Origin: G965247775 sp965247775 | Lineage (GTDB): Bacteria; Chloroflexota; Dehalococcoidia; Bin125 | Assembly (NCBI GenBank): GCA_965247775.1 | Contig: OZ252031.1 | Coordinates: 930,001-994,000, forward strand | DNA: 64,000 nucleotides | Direction of reading: 5' to 3' | Part shown: one piece after another, positions 16,450 through 25,818 of the stretch | Numbering within the stretch: the first letter of the stretch is position 1 | How the letters are laid out: the number at the start of each line of letters is the position of its first letter | Translations under genes and position numbers: made by a program | The notes under the pieces: model-generated | What the model was told of the DNA's origin: nothing | What the model saw: the letters and a program-made list of their open reading frames with translations, nothing else | Database searches by the model: none

Positions 16450-18519
16450 ATGTCAAGGTCAGGTGGGGGGCGGTCCCTGTTCGCCGCCGCCACGTGGCAG
16501 CGCGCCGTGCAGGGCGTCGCGGGGCCCACGACGAGCTGGGTGGCCGCGCATCAGCCGCCGGAGGTGGCGACACCCTTCCTGCTGGCAGGCGCCGTGGGTC
16601 TGGCCGCCGGCCTGGGGGCCGTCGCCCTGACGGGGGCGGTGGAGGCGCTGACCGATCTGTTCTTCGACCGCATCGGCGGAGCGCTGATCGCCCTGGGCGG
16701 CTCCTGGATGGTGATCTGGATCCCGCTGCTGGGCGTGGTACCGGTGGTCTTCCTGATCGAGCGGTTCGCGCGCGAGGCGCGCGGCCACGGCGTGCCCGAA
16801 GTGATGTTCGCGATCGAGACGCGGGACGGGCGGATTCGCCCGCGGGTTCCCTTGATCAAGGGGGTGGCCTCGGCGCTGACGATCGGCGTGGGTGGATCGG
16901 TGGGGCGCGAGGGGCCGATCGTGTCGGTGGGGGCGGGGATGGCGTCGATCGTGGCGCAGCTGACGCGCCAGCGGCCGGAGATGATGCGGACGCTGGTGGC
17001 GGCGGGGGCGGCGGCGGGGGTGGCGGCGACGTTCAACGCGCCGATCGCAGGGGTATTCTTCGCCCTGGAAGTGATTTTGCGGCGTTTCGACGTGCGCAAC
17101 TTCACGATCGTCGTCACCAGCGCCGTGATCGCGAATATGGTGGCCATCGCGTTCGAGGGCGATGTGCCGGGGATCAATCTGGAGCCGCACGACTTCGAGT
17201 CGGTGCTGGATGTGCCCTTCTACCTGCTGCTGGGCGCCGCGGCGGCCTTCCTGGGCGTCCTCTACGTGCGGGTGCTGTACTCGGTGGAGGACGGCTTCGC
17301 GGCGGTCCGCGTCTCGCCGTACCTGCGGGCCGCGGTGGGAATGCTGATGATCGGGGGGCTGGGCTTCTGGCACGAGGAGCTGTTCGGGGTGGGATTCGGG
17401 GCGATCGAAGAGGTGTCCATTGGGGAGATCACGACGGGCACTATCGCCTTGTTGATGGTGCTCAAGGTGCTGGCGACGTCGATCACGTTGGGGAGCGGCG
17501 GTTCCGGCGGGGTCTTCGCGCCGTCGCTGTTCATCGGCACCATGCTGGGGAGCCTGATGGGGGAGGGGTTCAACTCGATCGCCTCGGGGATCGCGGAGCC
17601 GGGGGCCTTCGCGGTGGTGGGCATGGCGGCGCTGTTCGCGTCGGCGGCGCGGGCGCCCATGACGTCGCTCTTCATCGTCTTCGAGATGACGCGCGACTAC
17701 TCGCTGATCCTGCCGCTGATGATCGGCGTGGCGACGGCGACGGTGCTCTCGCAGTTGATCACGCGGGACACGATCTACTCGATCAAGCTGGGGCGGCTGG
17801 GAGTGGAGATCCCGGAGGATCGGAGCACGCTGGTGGTGGACAACATCCCGGTCTCCGAGGCGATGCGGACGGAGGTCGCGGCGGTGGGGCCGGCCGCGAC
17901 CGTGCAGGAGATGGTGGAGACACTGGGCTGGGCGCCGGGCAACGTGCTGGCAGTGCAGGACGCGAACGATCGCTTCGAGGGGCTGATCACGGCGACCGAC
18001 ATCACGGCGGCGCTGATCGAAGGACGATTGGAGGTGACGGCGCGAGAGCTTGAGGTGACCGATCCATTCAGCGTCTACGCGGACGACAGCTTGCGCGCCG
18101 TCGTGTCATTGCTGGCGGAGCACGGCATCCGGCAGGTGCCCGTGGTGGCCCGCTGGGATGATCGGCGGCTGCTGGGGGTGGTGGAGCAGCACGACGTGAT
18201 TCGGGCGATCGCGGCGTACTCGGCGCGCATCCGGCCGCGGCGGGCGCCCTCCACGGTGCCGATCCGGCGTCCGGTGGGGGCGGCGCAAATCGAGATCATT
18301 GTGGCCGCGGCGTCGCGGCTGGCGGGAAGGTCCCTGGCCGAGATCGACGTGCCTTCGCACGCGGTGGTGACGGAAGTGCGTCGCGGCGGGGTGGTGCTGG
18401 TGCCGCGGGGCGACACGGTGCTACAGGCCGGGGACCAACTCCTGGTCCTGGCCGAGACGAACGTGCGCTACAGCGTGGAGCGGATCTTGCGGGCGCAGGC
18501 AGCGCCGAGCGACGGCTAG
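16450..18519 (+). CDS. ClC-type chloride channel/antiporter with CBS pair and TrkA_C domain
   Basis: A 689-residue membrane protein. The ClC core (about 40-440) has the three anion-binding signatures: GHGVPEV near 112, GREGP at 152-156 with the gating Glu, and GGVFAPSLFIG near 355. Two CBS motifs follow (about 455-565; VSEAMRTEVAAVGPAATVQE and DPFSVYADDSLRAVVSLLA), which in ClC proteins bind adenine nucleotides. A C-terminal TrkA_C (RCK_C) domain (about 595-680) probably senses a further ligand. The gating Glu suggests H+/Cl- exchange rather than a simple channel. The stop overlaps the convergent lipoprotein gene by 4 bp. Confidence 0.93.
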   Translation: MSRSGGGRSLFAAATWQRAVQGVAGPTTSWVAAHQPPEVATPFLLAGAVGLAAGLGAVALTGAVEALTDLFFDRIGGALIALGGSWMVIWIPLLGVVPVVFLIERFAREARGHGVPEVMFAIETRDGRIRPRVPLIKGVASALTIGVGGSVGREGPIVSVGAGMASIVAQLTRQRPEMMRTLVAAGAAAGVAATFNAPIAGVFFALEVILRRFDVRNFTIVVTSAVIANMVAIAFEGDVPGINLEPHDFESVLDVPFYLLLGAAAAFLGVLYVRVLYSVEDGFAAVRVSPYLRAAVGMLMIGGLGFWHEELFGVGFGAIEEVSIGEITTGTIALLMVLKVLATSITLGSGGSGGVFAPSLFIGTMLGSLMGEGFNSIASGIAEPGAFAVVGMAALFASAARAPMTSLFIVFEMTRDYSLILPLMIGVATATVLSQLITRDTIYSIKLGRLGVEIPEDRSTLVVDNIPVSEAMRTEVAAVGPAATVQEMVETLGWAPGNVLAVQDANDRFEGLITATDITAALIEGRLEVTARELEVTDPFSVYADDSLRAVVSLLAEHGIRQVPVVARWDDRRLLGVVEQHDVIRAIAAYSARIRPRRAPSTVPIRRPVGAAQIEIIVAAASRLAGRSLAEIDVPSHAVVTEVRRGGVVLVPRGDTVLQAGDQLLVLAETNVRYSVERILRAQAAPSDG

Positions 18520-20243
18520 GCGCCGGCCGGGCGGGGCTCGAAGGGGCAGATGGCCTCGGCGCGGAACTTGCCCAGGCCGAATCCGAACTGGCTCCAGAAG
18601 GCGTCCCAGTCCCCCAGGCGCAGGGCGAGCGCCTGGTTGAAGGCGCCGCAGGCGGCGGGCAGGGCGCCGTCCGCGGCGAGAGCGGCGAAGAAGGGCGCGC
18701 TCAGCTCGGCGACGAGGCCGGATCCGGCGGCGGCGGCCTGTGCCGCCGCCAGCGCGGCCGTAGCGTCGCCGGTCCGAGCCTCGATCAGGGCGAGGCGTAG
18801 CTGGGCCAGGGCGCGCAGGTCGCCGCCCGTCCCGGGGATGAACTCGTCCAGGCTGAGGTCGGTGGCGGCCTGGGTGTAGTGCGAGACGGCCGCGGCGAAG
18901 TCGCCGCGATCGAATGCGCTGTTGCCGTCGATGAGGACCCAGACGAGGAAGGAGGTCGGCAGGCCGGTGCGGCGCACCTCCTGCATCGTGTCTGCGACGG
19001 CGGCGAAGACGAACTCGAAGGGCCGCGGCGGCCCCGCCCCCACGGTGCCGAACGTCCCGCCCTCAATGACGATGTCCCGGACGCCGTCGCCGGTTTCGTC
19101 GCGGAGGGCGATCGAGGTGACGGTGGGGATGTCGATGGGGGTGACGACGGCGTCGCGGTAGCCGTCGCCGTCGCGCGCGAGCACGTGCAGGGAGGTGGTG
19201 CAGGTGCTGGCGCCGCAAAAGGTCTCCGCGTAGGTGATGTCGCGTTTGTTGTCGCCGGTGACGTCGCTCACGTCGAGCACGGAGTAGTCCTGCCCCACGA
19301 GGGCGTTGGCGAGGTTGTGGTCGTAGGCCAGTCGCCAGCGGGTGGGGTTCTCTGGGAGCGGGTCGTAGACGACGAGGTTGGCGTCGGTGAAGGGCCCGTG
19401 GGCGGGATCGGTGGCGGGGTCCGTGAAGATGACGATGAGGCTGAAGAGGCCGTTGGTGTCGGTATCGACCAGGAAGAAGCGGTCGCCCTCGACGGGGGGC
19501 ATGCTCCATTCGACGAGCAGCGGTTCGATCTCGCTGGGCGTGGTGCGGCCTTGCAGCCAGGGCATCGCGGTCACGGCGAAGTCGGCCAGGACGGCCGGGC
19601 GGTCGGGTGTGGTGTCGGTGGTCACGTCCGGGCCGGGCTGGGGGATGCCGGCCGGAGAGGTGCCGGCGCCGGGGGTCCCGGCGGGGGGCGGTGGGGGGAC
19701 GGTCACGCCGCCGCCGCCGCCGCCGTCGCCGTCGTTGGCGTCGGTGGTGTCGGTGGGGCCATCGGCGACGGTGGCTTCGTCCTCGGCGGGGGCGGGCTCG
19801 CCGCCGGGGAGCACCAGGACCTGCCCGATGGTGAGGGCGTCGGGGTTCGCCAGGGTGTTCAGCTCGGTCAGGACGGCAGCGGTCGTGCGGAAGCGGAAGG
19901 CGATGTCGCCCAGGGTGTCGCCGGCTTGCACGGTGTAGGTGCCGGGCGTGCCGGCGGCCGGTCCGTCGGGGTTGGTGGGGGAACCGGCGTCGAGCGTGCC
20001 GGACTCAGCGGTGGGCCGTGGGGTGACCTCCGGCGTGCCAGCGTCCGGCGTTTGGGCCGGGGTGGTGCTGGGGGTGCGGGGCGGCTCGTTCGTTGCGGGC
20101 AGGGGCCGGTCTTCGCCGCTGCCGAGGGCCTCGGCGGCCAAGGCATCGTCCGGCGGGGGTTCGCCACCGCCGCCGCCGCAGGCGGCCGCGATCAGGCCGG
20201 CCGTCACGAGGAGGAGAGCCGGGAACAGCGATCGACGCGGCAT
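18516..20243 (-). CDS. LysM-domain lipoprotein
   Basis: A 575-residue exported lipoprotein. It has a hydrophobic signal and lipobox ending LIAAAC, a long Pro/Thr/Gly-rich linker, a LysM domain near 100-145 (YTVQAGDTLGDIAFRFRT), a poly-Gly/poly-Pro spacer, then a large C-terminal region with FG-GAP-like calcium-loop motifs (DVTGDNKRDITY, DETGDGVRDIVIEGG) and a TPR-like end (AVSHYTQAATDLSLDEF). LysM suggests binding to peptidoglycan or another glycan; the rest suggests an extracellular scaffold. The ATG at 20243 is preferred over 20255 because GGAGG lies 5 nt upstream of it. Confidence 0.85.
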   Translation of the reverse strand: MPRRSLFPALLLVTAGLIAAACGGGGGEPPPDDALAAEALGSGEDRPLPATNEPPRTPSTTPAQTPDAGTPEVTPRPTAESGTLDAGSPTNPDGPAAGTPGTYTVQAGDTLGDIAFRFRTTAAVLTELNTLANPDALTIGQVLVLPGGEPAPAEDEATVADGPTDTTDANDGDGGGGGGVTVPPPPPAGTPGAGTSPAGIPQPGPDVTTDTTPDRPAVLADFAVTAMPWLQGRTTPSEIEPLLVEWSMPPVEGDRFFLVDTDTNGLFSLIVIFTDPATDPAHGPFTDANLVVYDPLPENPTRWRLAYDHNLANALVGQDYSVLDVSDVTGDNKRDITYAETFCGASTCTTSLHVLARDGDGYRDAVVTPIDIPTVTSIALRDETGDGVRDIVIEGGTFGTVGAGPPRPFEFVFAAVADTMQEVRRTGLPTSFLVWVLIDGNSAFDRGDFAAAVSHYTQAATDLSLDEFIPGTGGDLRALAQLRLALIEARTGDATAALAAAQAAAAGSGLVAELSAPFFAALAADGALPAACGAFNQALALRLGDWDAFWSQFGFGLGKFRAEAICPFEPRPAGA

Positions 20244-20353
20244 ACGGGCCTCCATCGCCGACCCCAGCCACCGGAGTCATTCTAACGCCGCTCTGGCGGC
20301 GGCGCTTCCCCCCGTCCAGACGTTGCGGGGTGGGCCGTGGTTCCGCCCGTGTA

Positions 20354-20806
<453 letters not shown>

Positions 20807-20812
20807 GGCGGA

Positions 20813-20818
20813 AGGCTA
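20813..20818 (-). promoter_or_regulatory. -10-like box TAGCCT, 6 nt before the dut ATG
   Basis: Minus-strand TAGCCT, six bases, then ATG at 20806; no Shine-Dalgarno. This is one of the recurrent leaderless-type arrangements. Confidence 0.5.
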
Positions 20819-20874
20819 GGGGCCTATCGGCCCGCGCTCAACGTGGGCGGCGATCGGCGACGGGCCGGCCATGC

Positions 20875-21324
20875 TCAGCGCGGCGGGGCGCCTTCACTCC
20901 AGCGGAAGGCGGGTAGCCGCTCCGGGGGGAAGGCGCGCAACCAGGCGGCGTCGTGCCCGTGGGCGAGGGCTTGCAGGCGGGTGGCGTCGGCGGTCATCGC
21001 CGTCACGTCGACGTCCAGATAGTGGGGCGCGTACCACTCCAGCTTGGTCACGCCGGCCGCCAGCAGGATCTGCACGCCGCGCGGTCGCCGGGTGACGGTC
21101 CAGTGATGGAAGCCCGCTGCGAGCTGGATCAACCCCTGATAGAAGGAGCGGATGGGGCGTGTTTCGACCTGCCAGATGTCTTCCCAGGCCTCATGCGCGT
21201 CCCAGAAGCGGTGGGCGTCGAAGAGGGCGGCGCCGGCGTGCAGCCCGGCCCGCGCCTGCGGCGGCACGCTCGCTTCCAGCGCTAGCTGCTCTGCCCGCGT
21301 GGGCACGGTTTCGATGATGGCCAT
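20875..21324 (-). CDS. DUF309 family protein
   Basis: A 149-residue helical protein with the DUF309 hallmark ALFDAHRFWDAHEAWEDIW (HxxWExxW type) and FYQGLIQLAAGFHHW. The family has a TPR-like helical fold and an unknown role. The ATG at 21324 begins MAIIETVPTRAEQ; the ribosome site is weak (CAAGGGG about 20 nt away). It is convergent with nothing and 68 bp upstream of dut on the same strand, so the two could share a transcript, although dut has its own -10 box. Confidence 0.85.
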   Translation of the reverse strand: MAIIETVPTRAEQLALEASVPPQARAGLHAGAALFDAHRFWDAHEAWEDIWQVETRPIRSFYQGLIQLAAGFHHWTVTRRPRGVQILLAAGVTKLEWYAPHYLDVDVTAMTADATRLQALAHGHDAAWLRAFPPERLPAFRWSEGAPPR

Positions 21325-21369
21325 GGCCCGCCCGTTGACCCCTTGGCGAGCCTAGCCGAGACTGCGGCC

Positions 21370-21612
21370 GTGCCCAACGCCGCTCCCCCACCCTCGGAAG
21401 GCGCCTCGCCCCCGCGCGGGAGCGGGCCGCGCGACCGTGTTGAGATCGTTGGCCTGGGCGAGGGGAGACACGGCTTCCGCCTGCTCCGCCTCAACGGCGT
21501 GGAGCCACCCGAGGCTCAGGTCCTCTTGGACCTGCACTCGGCGCTGCGCGTGCGGATTGGCGAGCGCATCTACGATGAGGACGATGCCGACATCGTCGTT
21601 CTCGATGCCTAG
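21370..21612 (+). CDS. Small unknown protein upstream of the DinB gene
   Basis: An 80-residue frame whose first 25 residues are Pro/Ser-rich and whose remainder looks like a compact beta-rich domain (RVEIVGLGEGRHGFRLLRL, AQVLLDLHSALRVRIGERIY) ending in DEDDADIVVLDA. No recognised family. GTG 21370 is a guess; a TTG at 21343 is also in frame, and neither has a good ribosome site. It sits 9 bp before the DinB-like gene on the same strand, which supports it being real and co-transcribed. Confidence 0.5.
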   Translation: MPNAAPPPSEGASPPRGSGPRDRVEIVGLGEGRHGFRLLRLNGVEPPEAQVLLDLHSALRVRIGERIYDEDDADIVVLDA

Positions 21613-21621
21613 GGCGCCTTC

Positions 21622-22143
21622 GTGAGCGCCGAGCGCGCGTCTCCTCGCGGCCGGCCGGCGTCCGCCAACGAGCCGGAGGGGCTGCGCGCTGTCCTGGGCG
21701 AGAACCTGGCGGAGCTGACGGATCTCCTGGACGCGATCGGTCCGGCCGACCTCGATGCGCGGCTGGGCGCCGAGGAGTGGTCCGTGCGGGAGATCATGCT
21801 GCACGTGCTGCACAGCGAGCGCTGGTTGCAGCCGCAGCTGCTGGAGCTGCGGCGGGCCGTGGCGCCGGCGCTGCCCCAGCCGCCGGCCGACGCCGTGGCG
21901 CTGCCGGAGCCCGCGCACACGCCGGACCTCAACGAGCTGCGCTGGGCGGTGGGCGCCGTGCGCGCGGAGACGGAGCGCCTGCTGGACGGGATGAGCGCGG
22001 CGCAGCTGCGCGAGCCCGCCAACCTGCCCATCGAGGGGGACGTCGTCGATGCCTCCTTTCGCACGATGCTGCTCACCGCCGCCGACCACCAGCTTTTCCA
22101 CGTGCGCCAGATCCAGCGCACGCTCGGAAGTCGCCCCGCGTAA
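21622..22143 (+). CDS. DinB-like four-helix metal-binding protein
   Basis: A 173-residue DinB/DfsB-superfamily protein. Metal-ligand candidates are His61/His64 in REIMLHVLHSERW and the paired His near 155-159 in ADHQLFHVRQI. The superfamily includes mycothiol- and bacillithiol-dependent S-transferases and many members of unknown role; nothing here points to a thiol. It starts at GTG 21622 and ends TAATG, its stop overlapping the start of the acyl-CoA synthetase gene by one base, so the two are translationally coupled. Confidence 0.85.
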   Translation: MSAERASPRGRPASANEPEGLRAVLGENLAELTDLLDAIGPADLDARLGAEEWSVREIMLHVLHSERWLQPQLLELRRAVAPALPQPPADAVALPEPAHTPDLNELRWAVGAVRAETERLLDGMSAAQLREPANLPIEGDVVDASFRTMLLTAADHQLFHVRQIQRTLGSRPA

Positions 22144-23594
22144 TGGGCACAGCGGTGCGCGTGCACGACGTCCTGCAGCGTGCGTTGCATCCGCGTGTGG
22201 TGGCGATCGCCGGGGTCTCGCCGCGGGTCAAGCCCACGTTCAACGGGCGCCGCTGGCTGGATCTCATTCAGGAGTACGGCATCGTGGAGCGGGTCTACGC
22301 GATCAATCCGCGCGGCGGCGCGCTGCCCGACGGCACGCCGCTGTACCCCAGCCTGCGCGAGGTGCCACCAGACCAGATCGACCTCCTGATCTGCGCCATC
22401 CCGGCGGCGGGCGTCCTTGCCCTCCTGGACGAGGCTTCCGCGCGCCACATCCCCGCACTGCACCTGGTCACGGCCGGTTTCGGGGAGACCGGTCTGGCCG
22501 AACGGGCGGCGCTGGAGGCCGAGCTGGGCCGGCGTGCCGCGTCTGCCGGGATCCGGCTGATCGGCCCCAACTGCATGGGCCTGCACGCGCCGGCGGCCGG
22601 CGTGAGCTGGCTGCCGGAGGCCGATCGGAGGCCCGGCCGGGTCGCCATGGTCTCGCAGAGCGGGGCCAACGCCAGCGAGGTCGTGATGCGGGCGGCGCCG
22701 CGCGCCGTGCGGTTCAGCACGGTGGTTTCCTACGGCAACGCGCTCGATCTGGGAGAGTGCGACTTCCTGGACTACCTTGCCGGCGACCCCGGGACCGACG
22801 TGGTGCTGGCCTACTTCGAAGGGTTGCGGGACGGCCGGCGCTTCCTACCGCTGGCACGACGCCTCACGCAGGCCAAGCCGTTGGTGGTGATCAAGGGTGG
22901 CAGCACGGCGGCGGGCGAGCGCGCCGTCCGGGGTCATACGGGCAGCCTGGCGGGGTCGGCGAGGGTCTGGCGCGCGGTGGCACGGCAGGCCGGGCTGATC
23001 GAGGCGGCGGACCCCGACGAGCTGCTCGACGTGGCCGTGAGCGCCCAGCGCCTGACGGCGGTGGCGGGGCCGCGGGTGGCGGTCGTGGGGCGCGGGGGCG
23101 GGAACTCGGTCCTGGCCGCCGACGCCTGCGCGCGTGCCGGGCTGAGCCTGCCCGGCCTCTCGGCGGAGACGCAGGAGCGCCTCCGCGCCTACCTCCCGCC
23201 GGCGGGCAACTCGCTGCGCAACCCGGTGGACTCCGAGCTGGCCTGGGACAGCGGGGGCTACCTGCCGGTGCTGCGGACGGTGTCGGCGGATGCGGAGATC
23301 GACGTCGTGATCTTGCAGGTCAACGTGGACAATCTGCCGACCGGAACCTCGGCGGAGGATCCGGCCTTCGAGGAGGGCTTGCGCGGCCGGCTGCTGGAAG
23401 CGGCCGCCATCGTGGAGGTCCCACTGGCGGTCGCGCTGCGGCCGCCGCGCACGTCCGCCGGGTCGGGCGTGGGGCAACGTCTGGTGCGCGCCCTCGGCGA
23501 GGCCGAGATCGCCGTCTACGACAGCGTCGGCGATTGCGCCGTCGCGCTGCGCCGCTACCTCGACTGGCGCGACGGCCGGCGCGACCGGCTCTGA
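22143..23594 (+). CDS. NDP-forming acyl-CoA synthetase, alpha-type subunit
   Basis: A 483-residue protein with a CoA-binding Rossmann domain (about 1-130; VVAIAGVSPRVKPTFNG, YAINPRGG), then two flavodoxin-like succinyl-CoA-ligase domains. The phosphorylated His is in GHTGSLAG near residue 263, and IRLIGPNCMGLHAP near 140 is diagnostic. The family converts acyl-CoA plus NDP and phosphate to acid, CoA and NTP. The ATP-grasp beta part is not fused and no beta gene is adjacent, so either the partner lies elsewhere or the protein acts differently. Its ATG at 22143 overlaps the stop of the DinB-like gene. Confidence 0.85.
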   Translation: MGTAVRVHDVLQRALHPRVVAIAGVSPRVKPTFNGRRWLDLIQEYGIVERVYAINPRGGALPDGTPLYPSLREVPPDQIDLLICAIPAAGVLALLDEASARHIPALHLVTAGFGETGLAERAALEAELGRRAASAGIRLIGPNCMGLHAPAAGVSWLPEADRRPGRVAMVSQSGANASEVVMRAAPRAVRFSTVVSYGNALDLGECDFLDYLAGDPGTDVVLAYFEGLRDGRRFLPLARRLTQAKPLVVIKGGSTAAGERAVRGHTGSLAGSARVWRAVARQAGLIEAADPDELLDVAVSAQRLTAVAGPRVAVVGRGGGNSVLAADACARAGLSLPGLSAETQERLRAYLPPAGNSLRNPVDSELAWDSGGYLPVLRTVSADAEIDVVILQVNVDNLPTGTSAEDPAFEEGLRGRLLEAAAIVEVPLAVALRPPRTSAGSGVGQRLVRALGEAEIAVYDSVGDCAVALRRYLDWRDGRRDRL

Positions 23595-23623
23595 AGGACT
23601 GATGGGTCTGAAAGGGAAGCGCC

Positions 23624-24739
23624 ATGCCCGCCATCTCCCGGTCCCAGGACGGACCTCGCGTCGGGGCGCACGTCTCCACCGCGGGGCACATCGACATCGC
23701 GGCCGAGCACGCCGCCGATCTGGCCGCCGAGGCGGTGCAAATCTTCGGCGCGGCGCCGCAACAGTGGCGGCGCAAGCAGCACCCGCCGGAGGAGGTGGCG
23801 GCCTTCCGCGAGCGGATGGCGGCGGCCGGCGTGGGCCCGAACTTCATTCATGGCATTTACCTGACCAACCTCGCCAGCGTTGATCCCGAGCACCTGGCCA
23901 AGGGCGTGGCCTCGCTCCGGGCGGACATGCAGCTGGCCGGCGAGCTGGGCGTGGCCGGCGTGATCTTTCACGTCGGCAGCCACAAAGGACGGGGCTTCGA
24001 GGTCGTGCTGCCCCAGGTCGCCCGAGCTATGCGCGACGTGCTGGCCGAGGCGCCGTCCGATGTCTGGCTCTGCATCGAGAACAACGCCGGCGGCGGCGAC
24101 AGCATCGGCTCCAGCTTCGCCGAGATCGGTGCCATCCGCGACGCCGTGGGCGACGATCGTGTCCAGGTCTGCTTCGACACCTGCCATGCGCACTCGGCCG
24201 GCTACGACCTGACCGACGCGGCCGCGCTGGCCGCCGCGCTGGCCGAGTTCGATCGCCTGATCGGCCTCGATCACCTGGTCGCGGTGCACGCCAACGACTC
24301 CAAAACGCCGATGGGGTCGGCGCGCGACCGCCACGAGAACATTGGCTGGGGCACGATCGGCCTGCCAGGGTTCCGGAACCTCCTCGCTCAGGAGGCGCTG
24401 CGCCGGGCCACCTGGCTGCTGGAGGTACCCGGCTTCGAGGGTGGGGGCCCGGACGCGCTGAACGTGCGACTGCTCAAGGCCCTGCGCGCTGGGGGATCGC
24501 TGCCACGGATTCCGCGCCGACCGGCAGGCGGCGGCACGCGGTCCGCCAGAAAGACCGCGCCGAAGAAGCCGGCGGCGAAGCGGAGCGGCGCCAAGAAGCA
24601 GCCTTCGCGGACGGCGGCTGCCGCCGCGAAGGCTCCCGCCCGAAAGGCGGGCGTCCGGAAGGCGGCGGCGACGGCGCCGGCCAGGCAAGGCGCGGGCAAG
24701 AAGGCCGCCGCGAAGAAGGCCATGAAGCGTCGCCGCTAG
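23624..24739 (+). CDS. nfo: Endonuclease IV with histone-H1-like basic tail
   Basis: A 371-residue AP endonuclease that cuts DNA 5' of abasic sites. The catalytic domain (1 to about 295) shows VGAHVSTAGH, IENNAGGGDSIGSSF, CFDTCHAHSAGYDL, HANDSKTPMGSARDRHENIG and LEVPG, i.e. the tri-zinc ligands. Residues about 300-371 are almost pure Lys/Ala/Arg/Pro, with repeated AKK and AAKKA units, like bacterial histone-H1-like proteins. Such a tail is absent from standard Nfo (about 285 residues) and would bind DNA without sequence preference. The ATG at 23624 follows AAAGGGA. It may form an operon with the upstream DinB and acyl-CoA synthetase genes (29 bp). Confidence 0.93.
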   Translation: MPAISRSQDGPRVGAHVSTAGHIDIAAEHAADLAAEAVQIFGAAPQQWRRKQHPPEEVAAFRERMAAAGVGPNFIHGIYLTNLASVDPEHLAKGVASLRADMQLAGELGVAGVIFHVGSHKGRGFEVVLPQVARAMRDVLAEAPSDVWLCIENNAGGGDSIGSSFAEIGAIRDAVGDDRVQVCFDTCHAHSAGYDLTDAAALAAALAEFDRLIGLDHLVAVHANDSKTPMGSARDRHENIGWGTIGLPGFRNLLAQEALRRATWLLEVPGFEGGGPDALNVRLLKALRAGGSLPRIPRRPAGGGTRSARKTAPKKPAAKRSGAKKQPSRTAAAAAKAPARKAGVRKAAATAPARQGAGKKAAAKKAMKRRR

Positions 24740-24754
24740 CGCTTGGCCCTGCGC

Positions 24755-25717
24755 TTATACCCGGACCGCGCCGACCAGCGGCCCCGCCCGGTTTGGGCCC
24801 TCTGGATTCGGCCCGGCCGGATTCGAGTAGTCGAAGCGGTAGATCTCGTTGAGCAGGTCCAGCAGGGCGATCATGGCGCGGCTCTGGAGGCGGCGCTTGC
24901 GGTAGATCAGCGCGATGCGGCGTCGCAGCCGGGCCGTGCCCGCGATTTCGATCGCGACGAGGGCGCCGACGGCGAGTTCCCGCTCCACCCCCACCCGGGG
25001 CAGGAAGGCCAGGCCCAGGCCGCGCATGACCAGGTGCTTGGCCATCTCCAGCGTGTCCACGTCCAGCGTATGGCGCGGCGCCACGCCACGGTCGCGGAAG
25101 ATCGCCTGAGAGATGGCGTGGTAGGACGATTCCACGTCGAAGAAGATCACCGGCTCGCGCGCGACCGCTTCGACCGTCGTCGCCCTGCCGATGGCGAGGG
25201 GATGGTCCGCGCTGGCGGTCAGGGCGATGTCGTCCTCGTACAGCGGCACCGTCTCGATGTCGGGGTGGGTGAGGAAGCGTTCGAATCCCACCTGCACCTC
25301 GTCGGCCAGGACCATCGCCTGGACCTCCTCCGAGCGGCCCGTGCGGATGGAGACTTCCACCCCCGGATACCGTCCGGCGAAGGACTGCAGGATGTCGGGC
25401 AGGACGTAGGTCCCGACGGTGGGGGCAGTGCCGATGGTGAGGCTGCCCTGATCGACATTGCGCAGGCTGCTCAGGGCGTCCTCGCCCTCCTTGATCGACT
25501 GCAGGGCGCGCTGCGCGTAGGGGAGGAAGGAGAGGCCGGCGTCGGTGAGGCGGATGGTGCGGCCCATGCGCTCGAACATGGGCTCCCCCAGTTCGCGCTC
25601 CAGGGCCTGGATGCGAGCGGTCACCGTGGGCTGCGTCAGGAAGAGGGCTTCGGCGGCCCGGGAGAACGACAGCAGCGTCGCGACCTGAACGAAAGCCTCC
25701 AGGCGACCGATCTCCAT
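24755..25717 (-). CDS. LysR-type transcriptional regulator
   Basis: A 320-residue regulator. Its N-terminal winged HTH reads RLEAFVQVATLLSFSRAAEA then FLTQPTVTARIQALEREL; the effector-binding domain (about 90-295) begins GSLTIGTAPTVGTYVLPDIL. The C-terminal 20 residues are Pro/Asn-rich. The ATG at 25717 is chosen by the conserved HTH start. A TATACT box lies 50 nt upstream. LysR proteins often regulate a divergent gene, but here the next gene upstream (ferredoxin) is on the same strand, so the target is not obvious from position. Confidence 0.93.
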   Translation of the reverse strand: MEIGRLEAFVQVATLLSFSRAAEALFLTQPTVTARIQALERELGEPMFERMGRTIRLTDAGLSFLPYAQRALQSIKEGEDALSSLRNVDQGSLTIGTAPTVGTYVLPDILQSFAGRYPGVEVSIRTGRSEEVQAMVLADEVQVGFERFLTHPDIETVPLYEDDIALTASADHPLAIGRATTVEAVAREPVIFFDVESSYHAISQAIFRDRGVAPRHTLDVDTLEMAKHLVMRGLGLAFLPRVGVERELAVGALVAIEIAGTARLRRRIALIYRKRRLQSRAMIALLDLLNEIYRFDYSNPAGPNPEGPNRAGPLVGAVRV

Positions 25718-25766
25718 AGGCGGCGACACTCCCTGCGGGCGCGGTGGCGCGTCCTTGCGCGTGGCA

Positions 25767-25772
25767 AGTATA
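25767..25772 (-). promoter_or_regulatory. -10-like box TATACT for the LysR gene
   Basis: Minus-strand TATACT 50 nt before the ATG at 25717. The surrounding spacer (25718-25818) is the likely autoregulatory site, but I see no clear T-N11-A palindrome. Confidence 0.4.
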
Positions 25773-25818
25773 GGGAGTTTCGCAGGGGGTATCGAACGAG
25801 CGTATGCCCTGGGCGGCG

